A stretch of DNA of 64,000 nt from Bacteroidetes bacterium GWF2_33_38 (GCA_001769505.1 MEOF01000062.1:62001-126000), one strand, 5' to 3'; counted from the stretch's first letter, positions 8,070 through 16,905 are shown. The notes: generated by a model from the sequence alone, not told the origin. Numbers and translations: made by a program.

Positions 8070-10103
8070 TTATTTTAGTATGCGTAATAAAACTATTTCA
8101 ATTGCTAAAAACATGAGTGCAAGTAAAATAAACCATTTCCAAAGCTTAATCCCTTGGTTTAATTCCGATAATGATTTGCTGAGGTCATTGTCGATATTTA
8201 GCAAATTTAGGTTAATCAAACTATTTAAATTGATTATATCTTCAATTTCCGATTGATTGTAGTATGTAACATCAGATTCTTTTCGATTATAATTAAACGA
8301 AAAATTATATATTTTTTCGTTATTATTTAGTACAAAATAATTGTTTGCAGATAAAATATTATTGTGTAAAATGATTTTTGTGTTCGATGTATTTGCTTGA
8401 GTTTCGGGAATAAAATCAATTTGACTTTCTTTGTCGATTATGTGCAAAACCGGATATTCTTTTTTTTCTTTGGTGTTGATTTCAATAATATTATTGCTTC
8501 CGATTGTGTAGTACAACTTATTATTTACTTGACTATTTAAGGCGAAATTTAAAAAACTAGGAATAAAAATAGGATTGGTCATAAAATCTCCCGCTTCTTT
8601 ATTCAACGGCATTGCAAGCGTGTAAACGAGACCTTTTTCAAACACATTTTTTGTTAAAAAACGATGCCCGTTTCGTGTTTCAAGTAGAATTTCTTCTGTT
8701 GTCGAAGTCGTTTCGCCCAAGTAAAAGTGCTTGAAAACTTTAGGCATATTCGGATTGTTTGCAATTTTTTTTATCGCATTTTTATATATTGAGCTTTCGG
8801 TATTTATGTCCTTAATTTGTGTTTCGGCAGTATCGATGTTTACAATGCGATTTGAATTTAAAGCAATACTAAATTCGTTGTAGCTGTACAAATCGGCTTC
8901 AAAAGCCGGAATAAGTATAATAGAACCTCCGTTTTTGACAAAATTGCTTAGTTCTTGAATTATACCCGAATTGAATGACTTTATTTCATTTAATACAATT
9001 GCGTTGTTTGATTGAAGATTAGCAAAATTTAGTTGTGAGATATTTTCATTTTGATATTCGAAGTCAATATCGTTATTGAAAATAGAGTTTAAGTAAATAT
9101 TCTCATCTTTTTCGTTGATTACCAGAATCTTGGTTTTATTTGCAATGTTGTAATTAAAATAAAGAATATTGTCGTAAGTTATTGGATAGTCGGTAATTTC
9201 GATTCGACCGTTTATAAAACCTTTGAAATTGTTGGTGTACGGAATCGAAACGCTGATTTTTGATTTAGCATCAATTGTAATGCTATTCAAGCCTTTAAGC
9301 GAGTCGTTCAAAAATAATTTGACAGGAATATTTTGATAAAGTTCACTTGAATTATTTACTATTTGGACAAATATTTCGTCTTGTGAGTTGAAATTATGGC
9401 TTGGATTCACAAACCAACACGAATCGATAAACAAATTGTTTGTCGGTTGGTTGTTTAATTGTAAAAGGGTTATATTAATTGTACTATCAGGGTTAAGATT
9501 GTTAATATCTGTGGTTGATTTTTGAAAATCGGAGAGTATAAAAAGCGTGTAAATTTTAATATTCTGTGTAAATCCTTTTTGATAATTTACAATCTCAGAA
9601 GTTTGCTTAACCGAAGGTGAAACGATTATTTTATCAATATATTCGAATAATTGTTCTTGATTTAAAAAATGTTGATGCTGAGTTTCAAAATCGTTGGTTG
9701 TGAGCAAAAATTTGGTATTTGAACTATATGTTTTTGCAATTTCTTTAGCTTTTGATTTGGCAACATTCAACAAATTTCCATATTTTCCGTCGGCATCCAT
9801 ACTAAATGAATTGTCGATATATATTCCGACAAATTCACTGTTCGCTTTTTTTACATTTTCTGAAACTGGAATATATGGTTGAGCAAAAGCAAATACAAGT
9901 GATGCTACCGCTAAAATTCTAGCCAGTAAAACCAATAAATGTTTTAATTCCGATTTCGCTTTAGTTTGTTGCTTAATGTCTTTAAGAAAGGCAGTATTGC
10001 TAAAATAAATTGTTTTATATTTTCTGAAATTAAAAAGATGAATGATGATTGGAATACTTATCGCAAAAAGACTAAAAAGAAAATATGGATATAGGAAGTT
10101 CAT
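8070..10103 (-). CDS. BatA-type membrane protein with von Willebrand A-like domain
   Basis: The N-terminus (residues 1-80) is the double-membrane-helix BatA domain: FLYPYFLFSLFAISIPIIIHL, F-R-K-Y-K, then a second helix LLVLLARILAVASLVFAF and AQPYIP. A VWA-like segment follows with IYIDNSFSMDADG, the metal-binding DxSxS motif in altered form (D-N-S-F-S). A glutamine-amidotransferase-like middle part and a C-terminal helix (WFILLALMFLAIEIVLL) complete the 677 residues. Such proteins are widespread in Bacteroidota, and related Bat proteins are linked to aerotolerance, but this stand-alone form has no assigned function. The next gene downstream is the GT2 fusion, about 125 bp away. Confidence 0.85.
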   Translation of the reverse strand: MNFLYPYFLFSLFAISIPIIIHLFNFRKYKTIYFSNTAFLKDIKQQTKAKSELKHLLVLLARILAVASLVFAFAQPYIPVSENVKKANSEFVGIYIDNSFSMDADGKYGNLLNVAKSKAKEIAKTYSSNTKFLLTTNDFETQHQHFLNQEQLFEYIDKIIVSPSVKQTSEIVNYQKGFTQNIKIYTLFILSDFQKSTTDINNLNPDSTINITLLQLNNQPTNNLFIDSCWFVNPSHNFNSQDEIFVQIVNNSSELYQNIPVKLFLNDSLKGLNSITIDAKSKISVSIPYTNNFKGFINGRIEITDYPITYDNILYFNYNIANKTKILVINEKDENIYLNSIFNNDIDFEYQNENISQLNFANLQSNNAIVLNEIKSFNSGIIQELSNFVKNGGSIILIPAFEADLYSYNEFSIALNSNRIVNIDTAETQIKDINTESSIYKNAIKKIANNPNMPKVFKHFYLGETTSTTEEILLETRNGHRFLTKNVFEKGLVYTLAMPLNKEAGDFMTNPIFIPSFLNFALNSQVNNKLYYTIGSNNIIEINTKEKKEYPVLHIIDKESQIDFIPETQANTSNTKIILHNNILSANNYFVLNNNEKIYNFSFNYNRKESDVTYYNQSEIEDIINLNSLINLNLLNIDNDLSKSLSELNQGIKLWKWFILLALMFLAIEIVLLRILK

Positions 10104-10132
10104 TTACTACTTAATTTAATCGTCTAAAGATA

Positions 10133-11443
10133 TTATAAATATTCACATTTTTTTCCATTCAGAATTACCGTTTCTGCAAAACCAATGGTTTTAAAGCCTT
10201 CAAAAATATTTGAATCGCAATTTTGCTTGTGAGTTTTTGCTGATATTATGCTTTCTTTTTTGGCATTCCAAATTACGATATCGGCATCGAAACCTTCTTT
10301 AATTTGACCTTTATTTTTAAGTTTAAAAATCTCAGCGGGTTTTGTTGAACAAATGTCAACAAATTGATTTATGGTTATTTTGTTTTGCAAAACTCCGTAA
10401 GTAAAAAACAAACTCATGCGATGTTCAACTCCGCCAGCTCCGTTTGGAATTTTGGTAAAATCGTTTCGTCCAACATCTTTTTGTCCGTGCAGATGAAACG
10501 GACAATGGTCGGTTGCCAAAGTTTGAATGGTTCCATTTTTCAAACCATTCCACAAAGCAATTTGGTCGGCTTTTTTGCGAATTGGCGGACTCAACACAAA
10601 TTTTGCCGAAAGTTCAAATTCTTGGTCATAAACCGAATCGTCTAATAATAAATATTGTGGACAAGTTTCGGCAAAAACTTTTTGACCCGTTTGTTGAGCT
10701 TTTCTAATCAAATCAACAGATTCTTTGGTTGATACGTGAACAATATAAATCCCACAATTTGTTTCTTTTGCCATTCGAATTGCTTTTTCAACTGCTTCAC
10801 TTTCAGTGTGATTTGGTCGCGAAAGCGGATGGTATTTTGGTTGAGTTTTTCCTTCTGAAATAAATTTCGCACGCAATTCGTCAATTTCGTCGCCCATTTC
10901 GCAATGCAAAGTCAGTAACGAATTTTGTTTTGCAACAGCTTTCATAACTTTTAGCAAAACATCGTCTTCAATTCCAACAGCTTTTTTGTAAGCCAAATAA
11001 ACTTTAAACGAATGAATATTTTCTTTTTCAATACATTGATGTATTTCATTTTCAGTGTTTTCGCCAAACCAAGTTGGACTCATGTGAAATGCATAATTGC
11101 ATAAACAAGTTTTTGCTTCGGCTTTGCGTTTTTCTAAAGCAACAATGTATGATTCTCCTTTTTCGGGTGTAACAAAATCAATTATTGTGGTTGTGCCACC
11201 AGCCAATGCGGCTTTGCTTCCCGTTAGGAAACTATCTGACGATTTTCCAGTGTGGCTTGGCAAATCCATATGAACGTGTGCATCAATTCCGCCAGGAATA
11301 ATGTATTTTCCTTCGGCATCGATAATTTTTTCGTTTGGAATTGAAATGTTTTCAGCAATTTTTGTGATTTTGCCATTTTCAATTAAAATATCCGATTTAA
11401 ACGTTTTTTCAGATGTTACAATTGTTCCATTTATGATTAGCAT
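10133..11443 (-). CDS. Dihydropyrimidinase / D-hydantoinase-like amidohydrolase
   Basis: Cyclic amide hydrolase of the amidohydrolase superfamily. The metal site is visible: HVHMD (first His pair, about residue 57), the carbamylated Lys in SFKVYLAYKKA, LLTLHCEMGDE, YIVHVSTKES and the catalytic Asp in LATDHCPFH. PGGIDAHVH and TVILNGK at the ends match the dihydropyrimidinase/hydantoinase branch better than dihydroorotase. The 436 residues are slightly short for the branch (about 455-460). It is encoded 29 bp from the BatA-like gene start. Together with the SsnA-like hydrolase at 14.9 kb it suggests some capacity to degrade or salvage nucleobases, though the real substrate cannot be read from the sequence. 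Confidence 0.87.
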   Translation of the reverse strand: MLIINGTIVTSEKTFKSDILIENGKITKIAENISIPNEKIIDAEGKYIIPGGIDAHVHMDLPSHTGKSSDSFLTGSKAALAGGTTTIIDFVTPEKGESYIVALEKRKAEAKTCLCNYAFHMSPTWFGENTENEIHQCIEKENIHSFKVYLAYKKAVGIEDDVLLKVMKAVAKQNSLLTLHCEMGDEIDELRAKFISEGKTQPKYHPLSRPNHTESEAVEKAIRMAKETNCGIYIVHVSTKESVDLIRKAQQTGQKVFAETCPQYLLLDDSVYDQEFELSAKFVLSPPIRKKADQIALWNGLKNGTIQTLATDHCPFHLHGQKDVGRNDFTKIPNGAGGVEHRMSLFFTYGVLQNKITINQFVDICSTKPAEIFKLKNKGQIKEGFDADIVIWNAKKESIISAKTHKQNCDSNIFEGFKTIGFAETVILNGKKCEYL

Positions 11444-11506
11444 TTTTAAATTATAGTTTTGATTATATATTTTGACTTTAAATTACGTCTATTAGAAAAT
11501 TGATTA

Positions 11507-12073
11507 TTAAAATATCTTCCATCCAAAATGAAATAAAAATCTTGGACGCCAACTATATTCAGAGTCCTTATTAATATTTTGTTCCATGTTATCATAAACC
11601 AAATTATAATTAATATATTTTTTATTTGCAAATGAACATCCTAAACCGAAATCAAAAAACACTCCTTTTTTTCGAGAGAACCAATATCTTATAACACTAT
11701 TAATCCCAATACCATTAATATTAGATTTATAGTTAAGATATTCTTTTTTTTTATTTAGTCTTTCATTTGTAGAATAAATACTTACTGAATAATCAAATAA
11801 AGTAGTTTTTATGAAATTATATTTCAAAGCAGGCATAACCGCCATATTGTTTGTGTTTCCTATTTTTAATAATCGAGATGTTAAGTCGAAAGTAAATCTT
11901 TGATTAAGTTTAACTTCAAAACCTAGAGATATTATTCCTCCAACATATTGGTCGGTAATTAGAGGATTTACAGATAATTTTATTGAACTTCGAATATTAT
12001 TTATTTTATCTTGTGCAGAAGAAATATTAGACAAAATCAAAAGTGCATATATAATTAAATTTCGAATACTCAT
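11507..12073 (-). CDS. Secreted outer-membrane beta-barrel-like protein, unknown
   Basis: No family recognised with certainty. A signal peptide (MSIRNLIIYALLILSNISSAQ) is followed by alternating hydrophobic/polar strands (QRFTFDLTSRLLKIG, KYNFIKTTLFDYSVSIY, GIGINSVIRYWF), and the chain ends in FLFHFGWKIF, an aromatic C-terminus typical of outer-membrane barrels recognised by BAM. Length 188. It lies alone between the dihydropyrimidinase gene and the GNAT-like membrane protein gene on the same strand. Confidence 0.65.
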   Translation of the reverse strand: MSIRNLIIYALLILSNISSAQDKINNIRSSIKLSVNPLITDQYVGGIISLGFEVKLNQRFTFDLTSRLLKIGNTNNMAVMPALKYNFIKTTLFDYSVSIYSTNERLNKKKEYLNYKSNINGIGINSVIRYWFSRKKGVFFDFGLGCSFANKKYINYNLVYDNMEQNINKDSEYSWRPRFLFHFGWKIF

Positions 12074-12116
12074 ATAACTACCTATAAATAATAATAACTT
12101 TTATTATAGTAATAAA

Positions 12117-12755
12117 TTACAATTTTTTCAAAAATAATCTTTCTCCACGAGAATGGTCTTCAAAAAAGCCCATTTTTACTAAATATTTTTCGTGATAGTG
12201 ATTTAGCGATATAGTATAAATTTTTTTGTATCCTAATTTTTTAAAAAATTCACAATGTTTCCCATATATGTATCGTCCCATTTTAAAATCGCGGTACTCG
12301 GGGATGGCAAAGTCAAGAGACATCATTAATGTTTCATCGTCTATTTTTCGAGCAAGAAAAACTCCGGCAACAAACATATTCCGCAATACTAATAAAGTCA
12401 AGGTATTTTTTTCGGGTTTGTAAGTAAAAAATGGAAAGAACTTATTGATTTCTTTACGGTAATAATCGAGAAAATTTATCAAATATAAATTGTCATTGCG
12501 TACTTCCAGCAGTTTAAAATATTCTTTTTTGGTATAAATTTTATATAGAAAATAAATATTTACTGTTGCGTTCAACGTGTTTAGTAAGTAAATAGGAGGC
12601 GAGTCGATAAAAAAACCATAGCCAATAAAAATTAAATTTCCGATTAAAACCGCCCACCTCATTTTGAAAATTGATGTCATCCACATCGAAAGTGCAAATA
12701 CGATAGACCCTAGGTAACCAATAATTTCGATAATTAATTCTGAAGTGATTTCCAT
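12117..12755 (-). CDS. Membrane protein with N-terminal YgjV-like helices and C-terminal GNAT-like domain
   Basis: The first 85 residues hold three to four membrane helices (IIGYLGSIVFALSMWMTSIF, WAVLIGNLIFIGYGFFI, LLNTLNATVNIYFLYKIY), resembling small YgjV-type inner membrane proteins. The soluble C-terminal half looks like an N-acetyltransferase fold: FVAGVFLARK, SLDFAIPEYRDFKMGRYIY (acetyl-CoA pyrophosphate loop region), FFKKLGYKKIYTIS and LVKMGFFE at the end. Length 212. The fusion suggests a membrane-tethered acyltransferase. The assignment is by pattern only; the substrate is unknown. Confidence 0.7.
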   Translation of the reverse strand: MEITSELIIEIIGYLGSIVFALSMWMTSIFKMRWAVLIGNLIFIGYGFFIDSPPIYLLNTLNATVNIYFLYKIYTKKEYFKLLEVRNDNLYLINFLDYYRKEINKFFPFFTYKPEKNTLTLLVLRNMFVAGVFLARKIDDETLMMSLDFAIPEYRDFKMGRYIYGKHCEFFKKLGYKKIYTISLNHYHEKYLVKMGFFEDHSRGERLFLKKL

Positions 12756-12778
12756 TTTGTATATTTTATTTTAAATTT

Positions 12779-12837
12779 TTCATTCGAAGCAAAATGAGAA
12801 TTAAATTTAAGATTTCTCACATTCGTTCGAAATGACG
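12779..12837. repeat. REP-like imperfect inverted repeat
   Basis: Between two minus-strand genes lies an imperfect hairpin: a left arm beginning CATTCGAAGCAAAATGAGAA and a right arm reading ATTTCTCACATTCGTTCGAA then ATG. The right arm (TTCTCAC..TTCGAAATGAC) resembles short palindromic repeats I recall as scattered between genes in many bacterial genomes. Only one copy is in this window. Confidence 0.45.
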
Positions 12838-12845
12838 TTGTAATT

Positions 12846-14231
12846 TTAAAAAAATGTTTTCAAAGAATTCTTTTTTATTTCTTCGATTAGCAATTCGTGT
12901 AATTTATTTTTTTCGTTAATGTTTAAAAAGCTTCCATTTCCGTACTTTACCATGTGTCTCATGGTTTTATTGGCTTGAGGATTATTGCCAAAACCAATTA
13001 CCGATAATTTTATATTCATTTGGCTATTGCCCCGAATAAGTTGAATTAAATCTTTTTCAGTATAATCGGGGCTGTTAAACTCGCCGTCGGTGGCAACAAT
13101 TACTTGATTATTACCTCCATTTATAAAGTTTCGCAAAGCGATTTCGTAAGCTTTTGCAATTCCCACTAAACCGTAAGTTCCGCCATCAGCATACAAGCTA
13201 TCGACGCAATTTATAATATCATCTTTTTTATCGCCACTTATAACTTGAAAAAGTACCTTGGGCTCTTTTGCATATGTGATGAGTGAAATTTGGTCGGTAT
13301 TTCTAAAAATATTTACCAAATCAATCATCGACATTTTTAAATTGTGTAATTTACTTGATGGACGCATTGATGCTGAAACGTCGATTAGAAACACAATGTT
13401 GTTTGAGTTAAATTTTTCTTTTGAGAGTAAACCTTCGTCGTCAAAATCGGGTAAATCAACTATTTTTTTTGAAATGTTAGAATCTTGTTTCTCGTTTTGA
13501 TTATTGATAGTTTGTGATTTCCTTTCTAAATCGGTATTATCAGGCTGTTTGAAAATAGAGTTGTTTTTTCGTTGAGCATTAGCGTCTCGTTCAAGTTCAA
13601 TTACAATTATTTCGTTTCGTTTAATGCTGTGATAATCCATTTGGTATGAATTGTATGTTTTTTTATTTGCAGAAATGAGACAGGTGCCCGATTCTACTTT
13701 TTGTTTAATTTCGCCTTTTCTATCGGTAAAATTTCTGAAAAACTTTTGTTTTGAATATCTCAATACGACTTCGGCATTTGGAATAGGCTCTTTTGTAAGT
13801 TTGTCGATTACAAGTATATCAAAGAAAAATTCTTGTTTTGCAGAGTTATTTTCAACATTCGGACATTCGATTATCGATTCAACATAACCTATTACGGTTA
13901 GTATAATCGGTTCATCATTTGCATTTGAAATAATAGGAATATATTCTTTAAAAAAACCGACTTCTTTTGGTTCAAAAGCTACATAAATAGTGTCTTTTTT
14001 TTCGGGTTCTATAAAGTGATTTGGAAGCGAAACGATAATATTTTGTGGCATAGCCGTGGTCATTAAAATGAGCTTTGAATCGCCTTCGTTTACTAATTCA
14101 AAAATTCCGGGTTTTGGAATAAATTTATTTACTGTACCAAAATCGTAGGTGTAATTGGTAAATTTTATTTTCGGCTGTGAAAATGCAACAAATTGGAACA
14201 ATAATAATGTTATGATAAATGTAATCCGCAT
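12846..14231 (-). CDS. Secreted von Willebrand A domain protein with DUF1573/ASH-like N-terminus
   Basis: A signal peptide (MRITFIITLLLFQFVAFSQ) is followed by a DUF1573/ASH-type immunoglobulin-like domain (FTNYTYDFGTVNKF, ELVNEGDSKLIL, VAFEPKEVGFFKE; about 25-125), a carboxypeptidase-regulatory-like segment (LVIDKLTKEPIPNAEVVLRY; 140-215), a low-complexity linker, and a VWA domain (about 275-455). The VWA metal site is intact: FLIDVSASM (DxSxS), the Thr in DGGTYGL and VIVATDGEFN. It probably acts at the cell surface or in the periplasm in protein binding or envelope maintenance. Length 461. Its stop is close to the REP-like hairpin. Confidence 0.85.
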   Translation of the reverse strand: MRITFIITLLLFQFVAFSQPKIKFTNYTYDFGTVNKFIPKPGIFELVNEGDSKLILMTTAMPQNIIVSLPNHFIEPEKKDTIYVAFEPKEVGFFKEYIPIISNANDEPIILTVIGYVESIIECPNVENNSAKQEFFFDILVIDKLTKEPIPNAEVVLRYSKQKFFRNFTDRKGEIKQKVESGTCLISANKKTYNSYQMDYHSIKRNEIIVIELERDANAQRKNNSIFKQPDNTDLERKSQTINNQNEKQDSNISKKIVDLPDFDDEGLLSKEKFNSNNIVFLIDVSASMRPSSKLHNLKMSMIDLVNIFRNTDQISLITYAKEPKVLFQVISGDKKDDIINCVDSLYADGGTYGLVGIAKAYEIALRNFINGGNNQVIVATDGEFNSPDYTEKDLIQLIRGNSQMNIKLSVIGFGNNPQANKTMRHMVKYGNGSFLNINEKNKLHELLIEEIKKNSLKTFF

Positions 14232-14246
14232 GTTAAAATTTTACTT

Positions 14247-14347
14247 AGATTCCCACTTTCGTGGGAATGTTCGCTTTGATTAATAATTGTGCAAAATATT
14301 TCATTTTTTTCATACCCGAGAAATCGGGTATCCAGATTTTAGTTCCA
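14247..14347. repeat. Double-palindrome repeat, copy 1
   Basis: The unit has two hairpins 64 bp apart: ATTCCCAC-TTTC-GTGGGAAT (14249-14268) and TACCCGA-GAAA-TCGGGTA (14313-14330), joined by an AT-rich linker (GCTTTGATTAATAATTGTGC). The right end, CCAGATTTTAGTTCCA, includes the last codons and stop of the adjacent GIY-YIG gene. Two more copies lie on the other side of that gene. Confidence 0.85.
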
Positions 14348-14626
14348 ATTTTTTGATAAATCTTCCCATTTAGGATTTTCTTTTTCAATTAATTCAATTT
14401 TCCAAACCCTATTCCATTTTTTCATTTGCCTTTCTCGTTTGAATGCTTCGAAACTTGTTTCATGTTGTTCAAGATACACGAGTAAACTGGTATTATATTT
14501 TTTTGTAAAACCAGAAACTTCTTTTGCTTTATGCTCTCGCATTCGCCTTTCTAAATCATTGGTCATACCTATGTAAAGAGTACCATTTTTTTTGTTGGTT
14601 AGTATGTAAACGAAGTAGCTTGGCAT
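14339..14626 (-). CDS. Stand-alone GIY-YIG nuclease domain protein
   Basis: A 95-residue single-domain GIY-YIG protein of the UPF0213/YhbQ type: YFVYILTNKKNG and LYIGMTNDLERRMREHK carry the paired tyrosines and the catalytic Arg, and FKRERQMKKWNR carries the Glu of the active site. Homologs cut DNA. The gene is placed exactly between repeat copy 1, which supplies its last two codons and stop (Trp-Asn-stop), and copies 2 and 3 upstream. This makes it the likely protein partner of the repeat, either a mobile element or a repeat-acting nuclease. Confidence 0.88.
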   Translation of the reverse strand: MPSYFVYILTNKKNGTLYIGMTNDLERRMREHKAKEVSGFTKKYNTSLLVYLEQHETSFEAFKRERQMKKWNRVWKIELIEKENPKWEDLSKNWN

Positions 14627-14628
14627 TT

Positions 14629-14744
14629 TTCTTACTAATTATGAGATTCCCACTTTCGTGGGAATGTTTGCTTTGATTAATGATTGTGCTAAATAATTCA
14701 TTTTTTCATACCCGAGCAATCGGGTATCCAGATTTTAGTTCCAT
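14629..14744. repeat. Double-palindrome repeat, copy 2
   Basis: It starts TTCTTACTAATTATGAG, just upstream of the GIY-YIG start codon, followed by hairpins ATTCCCAC-TTTC-GTGGGAAT (14646-14665) and TACCCGA-GCAA-TCGGGTA (14709-14726), 63 bp apart. It ends CCAGATTTTAGTTCCA, whose reverse complement keeps the same Trp-Asn-stop codons that end the GIY-YIG gene in copy 1. This looks like a unit that once bordered the gene and lost it. Confidence 0.85.
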
Positions 14745-14746
14745 TC

Positions 14747-14852
14747 TTTCTTATTAGTTATGAGATTCTCACTTTTATGGGAATGTTGGCTTTGATTAAT
14801 AATTGTGCTAAATAATTCATTTTTTTATACCCGAGTAATCAGGTATCTAAAG
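14747..14852. repeat. Double-palindrome repeat, copy 3 (decayed)
   Basis: It begins TTCTTATTAGTTATGAG, like copy 2, and keeps both hairpins with mutations: ATTCTCAC/ATGGGAAT (14765-14784) and TACCCGA/TCAGGTA (14828-14845). The hairpin spacing is again 63 bp. The period between copies 2 and 3 is 119 bp. Confidence 0.8.
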
Positions 14853-14883
14853 TTCATACACAAGCATGAAAAAAGATTAGATG

Positions 14884-16146
14884 CTACATTTTTGACATTT
14901 TATCCCAAAGTATTTTGCCTTGTTTACGACCAAATTCTAAAACTTCTTGCTCGTTTACATTGACAACAATTCCGTCTTTGACGATTAGCTTTCCTGATGA
15001 AATTACATGTTTTACTTGGCGTGATTCCAAACCAAATAAGAAATGCCCCAAGAAATTTTGTTGATTAAAATCGGTAGGCGTATCGTAATCCATTACAACT
15101 AAATTGTTTTCGCCGTCGCCACTTAAACCATTGGTTTGTAAATATTTATGAACATTACGGAAACGATTGTAAACGCCCGGATAATCAATGGTGTCGTGAG
15201 CTTGCCCTATGTAAAAAGCGGCTTTTGCACTTCGAAGCATGTCGCTGTGCATACCGTCAGTACCAAGCATGATATTGTCGCCTAAACCACATGAATTAAA
15301 AAATCCGACATTATTATTCAAATTACTTTCGGCATTTTGAACAACCCAAACTTTTGAATTGCGAATTAATTTTCGTTCGTCTTCGTGGAGGTGTAAACAA
15401 TGTCCAAGAATTGTTTTTGAGAAAGATAAGGCTCCGAAGTCGTTCAATCTTTCAACTACTCGTTTGTCGTATTTTTCCCAACATTCGGCTTGGTCGTGCA
15501 AATCTTCTGCAACGTGAATATGAATTCCGGAATTGTATTTTTTTGCTAAATCGACTGACTTTTTCAAGGTTCCATTTCCTACCGTAAACGAAGCATGTAA
15601 GCCAACCAAACCATTGCGGTTTTTTAAATAATTTTCCGTTTCCATTAGTCCTGCTTCTGCTTTGTCTAAGCCATCTCTATCGGTAATTTCGTAGCATAGT
15701 AAGTGTGAAACGCCAACTTTATCAAATGCTTTTGCAATTATTTCAAGCGAACCTTCAATAGCAAATGGCGAAGCATGGTGGTCGATAACATATGATACTC
15801 CACTTTTAGCACTTGCCATGGCTGTGTACAATGCACTAGCTTCTATCATATCTTTATCAAGACATTTGTCGAGTGTCCACCAAACATATTGTAAAATTTC
15901 AAAGAAGTTTTCAGGCGATTTCTTTGGTGCGTTCATTCCTCTTGCAAGAGCCGAATATACGTGATGATGCCCACAAGCAAAAGATTTGGTTACTATTTTT
16001 CCAGTGCAATCAAGAACATTTTCGGATTGAGGAGTTGTGTTAACGAATTCAATTTTTCCGTTTAGACCTTCATGAACTTTAATATTGGTATTTTGTTTAA
16101 ATTCAAGTGTTTGCCAGTCGATAAATGTTGCATTTTTTAATATCAT
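14884..16146 (-). CDS. SsnA-like amidohydrolase (chlorohydrolase/deaminase family)
   Basis: Member of the amidohydrolase superfamily close to SsnA and other aminohydrolases. Metal ligands are visible: GHHHVYSAL (replacing the common HTH), HIHVAEDLHD, ILGHCLHLHEDE and MLGTDGMHSDM (catalytic Asp). Length 420. SsnA proteins are often found with purine and selenium-dependent hydroxylase genes, but none is nearby here. The pair with the dihydropyrimidinase at 10.1 kb points to nucleobase catabolism, which is inference. A weak -7 box TATATTTG lies 70 bp upstream. Substrate specificity cannot be read from the sequence. Confidence 0.8.
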   Translation of the reverse strand: MILKNATFIDWQTLEFKQNTNIKVHEGLNGKIEFVNTTPQSENVLDCTGKIVTKSFACGHHHVYSALARGMNAPKKSPENFFEILQYVWWTLDKCLDKDMIEASALYTAMASAKSGVSYVIDHHASPFAIEGSLEIIAKAFDKVGVSHLLCYEITDRDGLDKAEAGLMETENYLKNRNGLVGLHASFTVGNGTLKKSVDLAKKYNSGIHIHVAEDLHDQAECWEKYDKRVVERLNDFGALSFSKTILGHCLHLHEDERKLIRNSKVWVVQNAESNLNNNVGFFNSCGLGDNIMLGTDGMHSDMLRSAKAAFYIGQAHDTIDYPGVYNRFRNVHKYLQTNGLSGDGENNLVVMDYDTPTDFNQQNFLGHFLFGLESRQVKHVISSGKLIVKDGIVVNVNEQEVLEFGRKQGKILWDKMSKM

Positions 16147-16501
16147 AATCTTATTTTTTATTACTCAAATATTCTGAATTTCAGATTTTGAATATAGAAA
16201 TTTTGTTTGTTCTTTACAAATATACTTAAAAAGTTGAAAGTTCGTAAAGTTTTTAAAGTTGAAAAGGTATAAGGGTATAGAGGTATAGGGAAATGTGGGA
16301 AGAATTCAGAAGTTAGAAGAAGTAAAAGGTATAAAGATTAAAAGCAAATGGCATAAGGCAAAAGTAAAAAATCAATTCGTAATTTGTAATTTTTTGAATT
16401 AGCATATTATCACATTAACACATCATCACATTTCTTTATCTTAATCCAAAATAAAAAAGCACCCAATATGAGTGCTTTTAAATATTCTTGCAGAGTTATG
16501 A
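16147..16501. other. 355-bp intergenic region between ssnA-like gene and rplS
   Basis: No gene seen. It contains a minus-strand -7 box (TATATTTG, 16217-16224) for the SsnA-like gene, a purine-rich low-complexity stretch (GGTATAAGGGTATAGAGGTA and similar, 16266-16290), and short imperfect repeats of the ATCACATT/ACACATCATCACATT kind (about 16405-16432), then the rplS terminator. The middle looks like unconstrained, drifting DNA. Confidence 0.6.
16451..16480 (-). terminator. Rho-independent terminator of rplS
   Basis: Hairpin AAAAGCAC / GTGCTTTT with one internal mismatch and a 5-base loop. On the minus strand it is followed by a T run. It begins about 22 bp after the rplS stop. Confidence 0.8.
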
Positions 16502-16849
16502 TTAAACTCTTTTTTCTTTAATCCTAGCTTTTTTACCTGTTAAATCTCTTAGATAGAAAATTCTTGCTCTTCTAACTTTACCTTTTTTGTTTACTTCTAT
16601 TTGATCAATAAAAGGAGAGGTAACCGGAAAAATTCTCTCAACACCAACACTACCTGACATTTTTCGTACAGTAAATGTTTGAGTATGACCAATTCCTTTA
16701 ACTTGAATAACAACACCTCTATATTGCTGGATTCTTTCTTTGTTTCCTTCTTTAATTTTATAATGTACAGTTATGGTATCACCGCTGCCAAACTTTGGAA
16801 ATTCGTTGGTTACAGCCAAACTATTATCAACAACATTCATTAAATTCAT
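16502..16849 (-). CDS. rplS: 50S ribosomal protein L19
   Basis: Ribosomal protein bL19, at the 30S/50S interface. The family signature is intact: [26 protein letters not shown] in two halves, [15 protein letters not shown], then [26 protein letters not shown]. The 115 residues match the family. It is transcribed alone here, not with trmD/rpsP, from a -7 box TACATTTG at 16898-16905, and is closed by a strong terminator. Confidence 0.98.
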   Translation of the reverse strand: MNLMNVVDNSLAVTNEFPKFGSGDTITVHYKIKEGNKERIQQYRGVVIQVKGIGHTQTFTVRKMSGSVGVERIFPVTSPFIDQIEVNKKGKVRRARIFYLRDLTGKKARIKEKRV

Positions 16850-16897
16850 CTGTCAAGTATTTTTAAAATTCAACCTTCTTATCTATAAAAACGGACG

Positions 16898-16905
16898 CAA
16901 ATGTA
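16898..16905 (-). promoter_or_regulatory. -7 promoter box (TACATTTG) of rplS
   Basis: Matches TAnnTTTG on the minus strand, 48 bp upstream of the rplS ATG. A good -33 TTTG is not visible. Confidence 0.5.
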
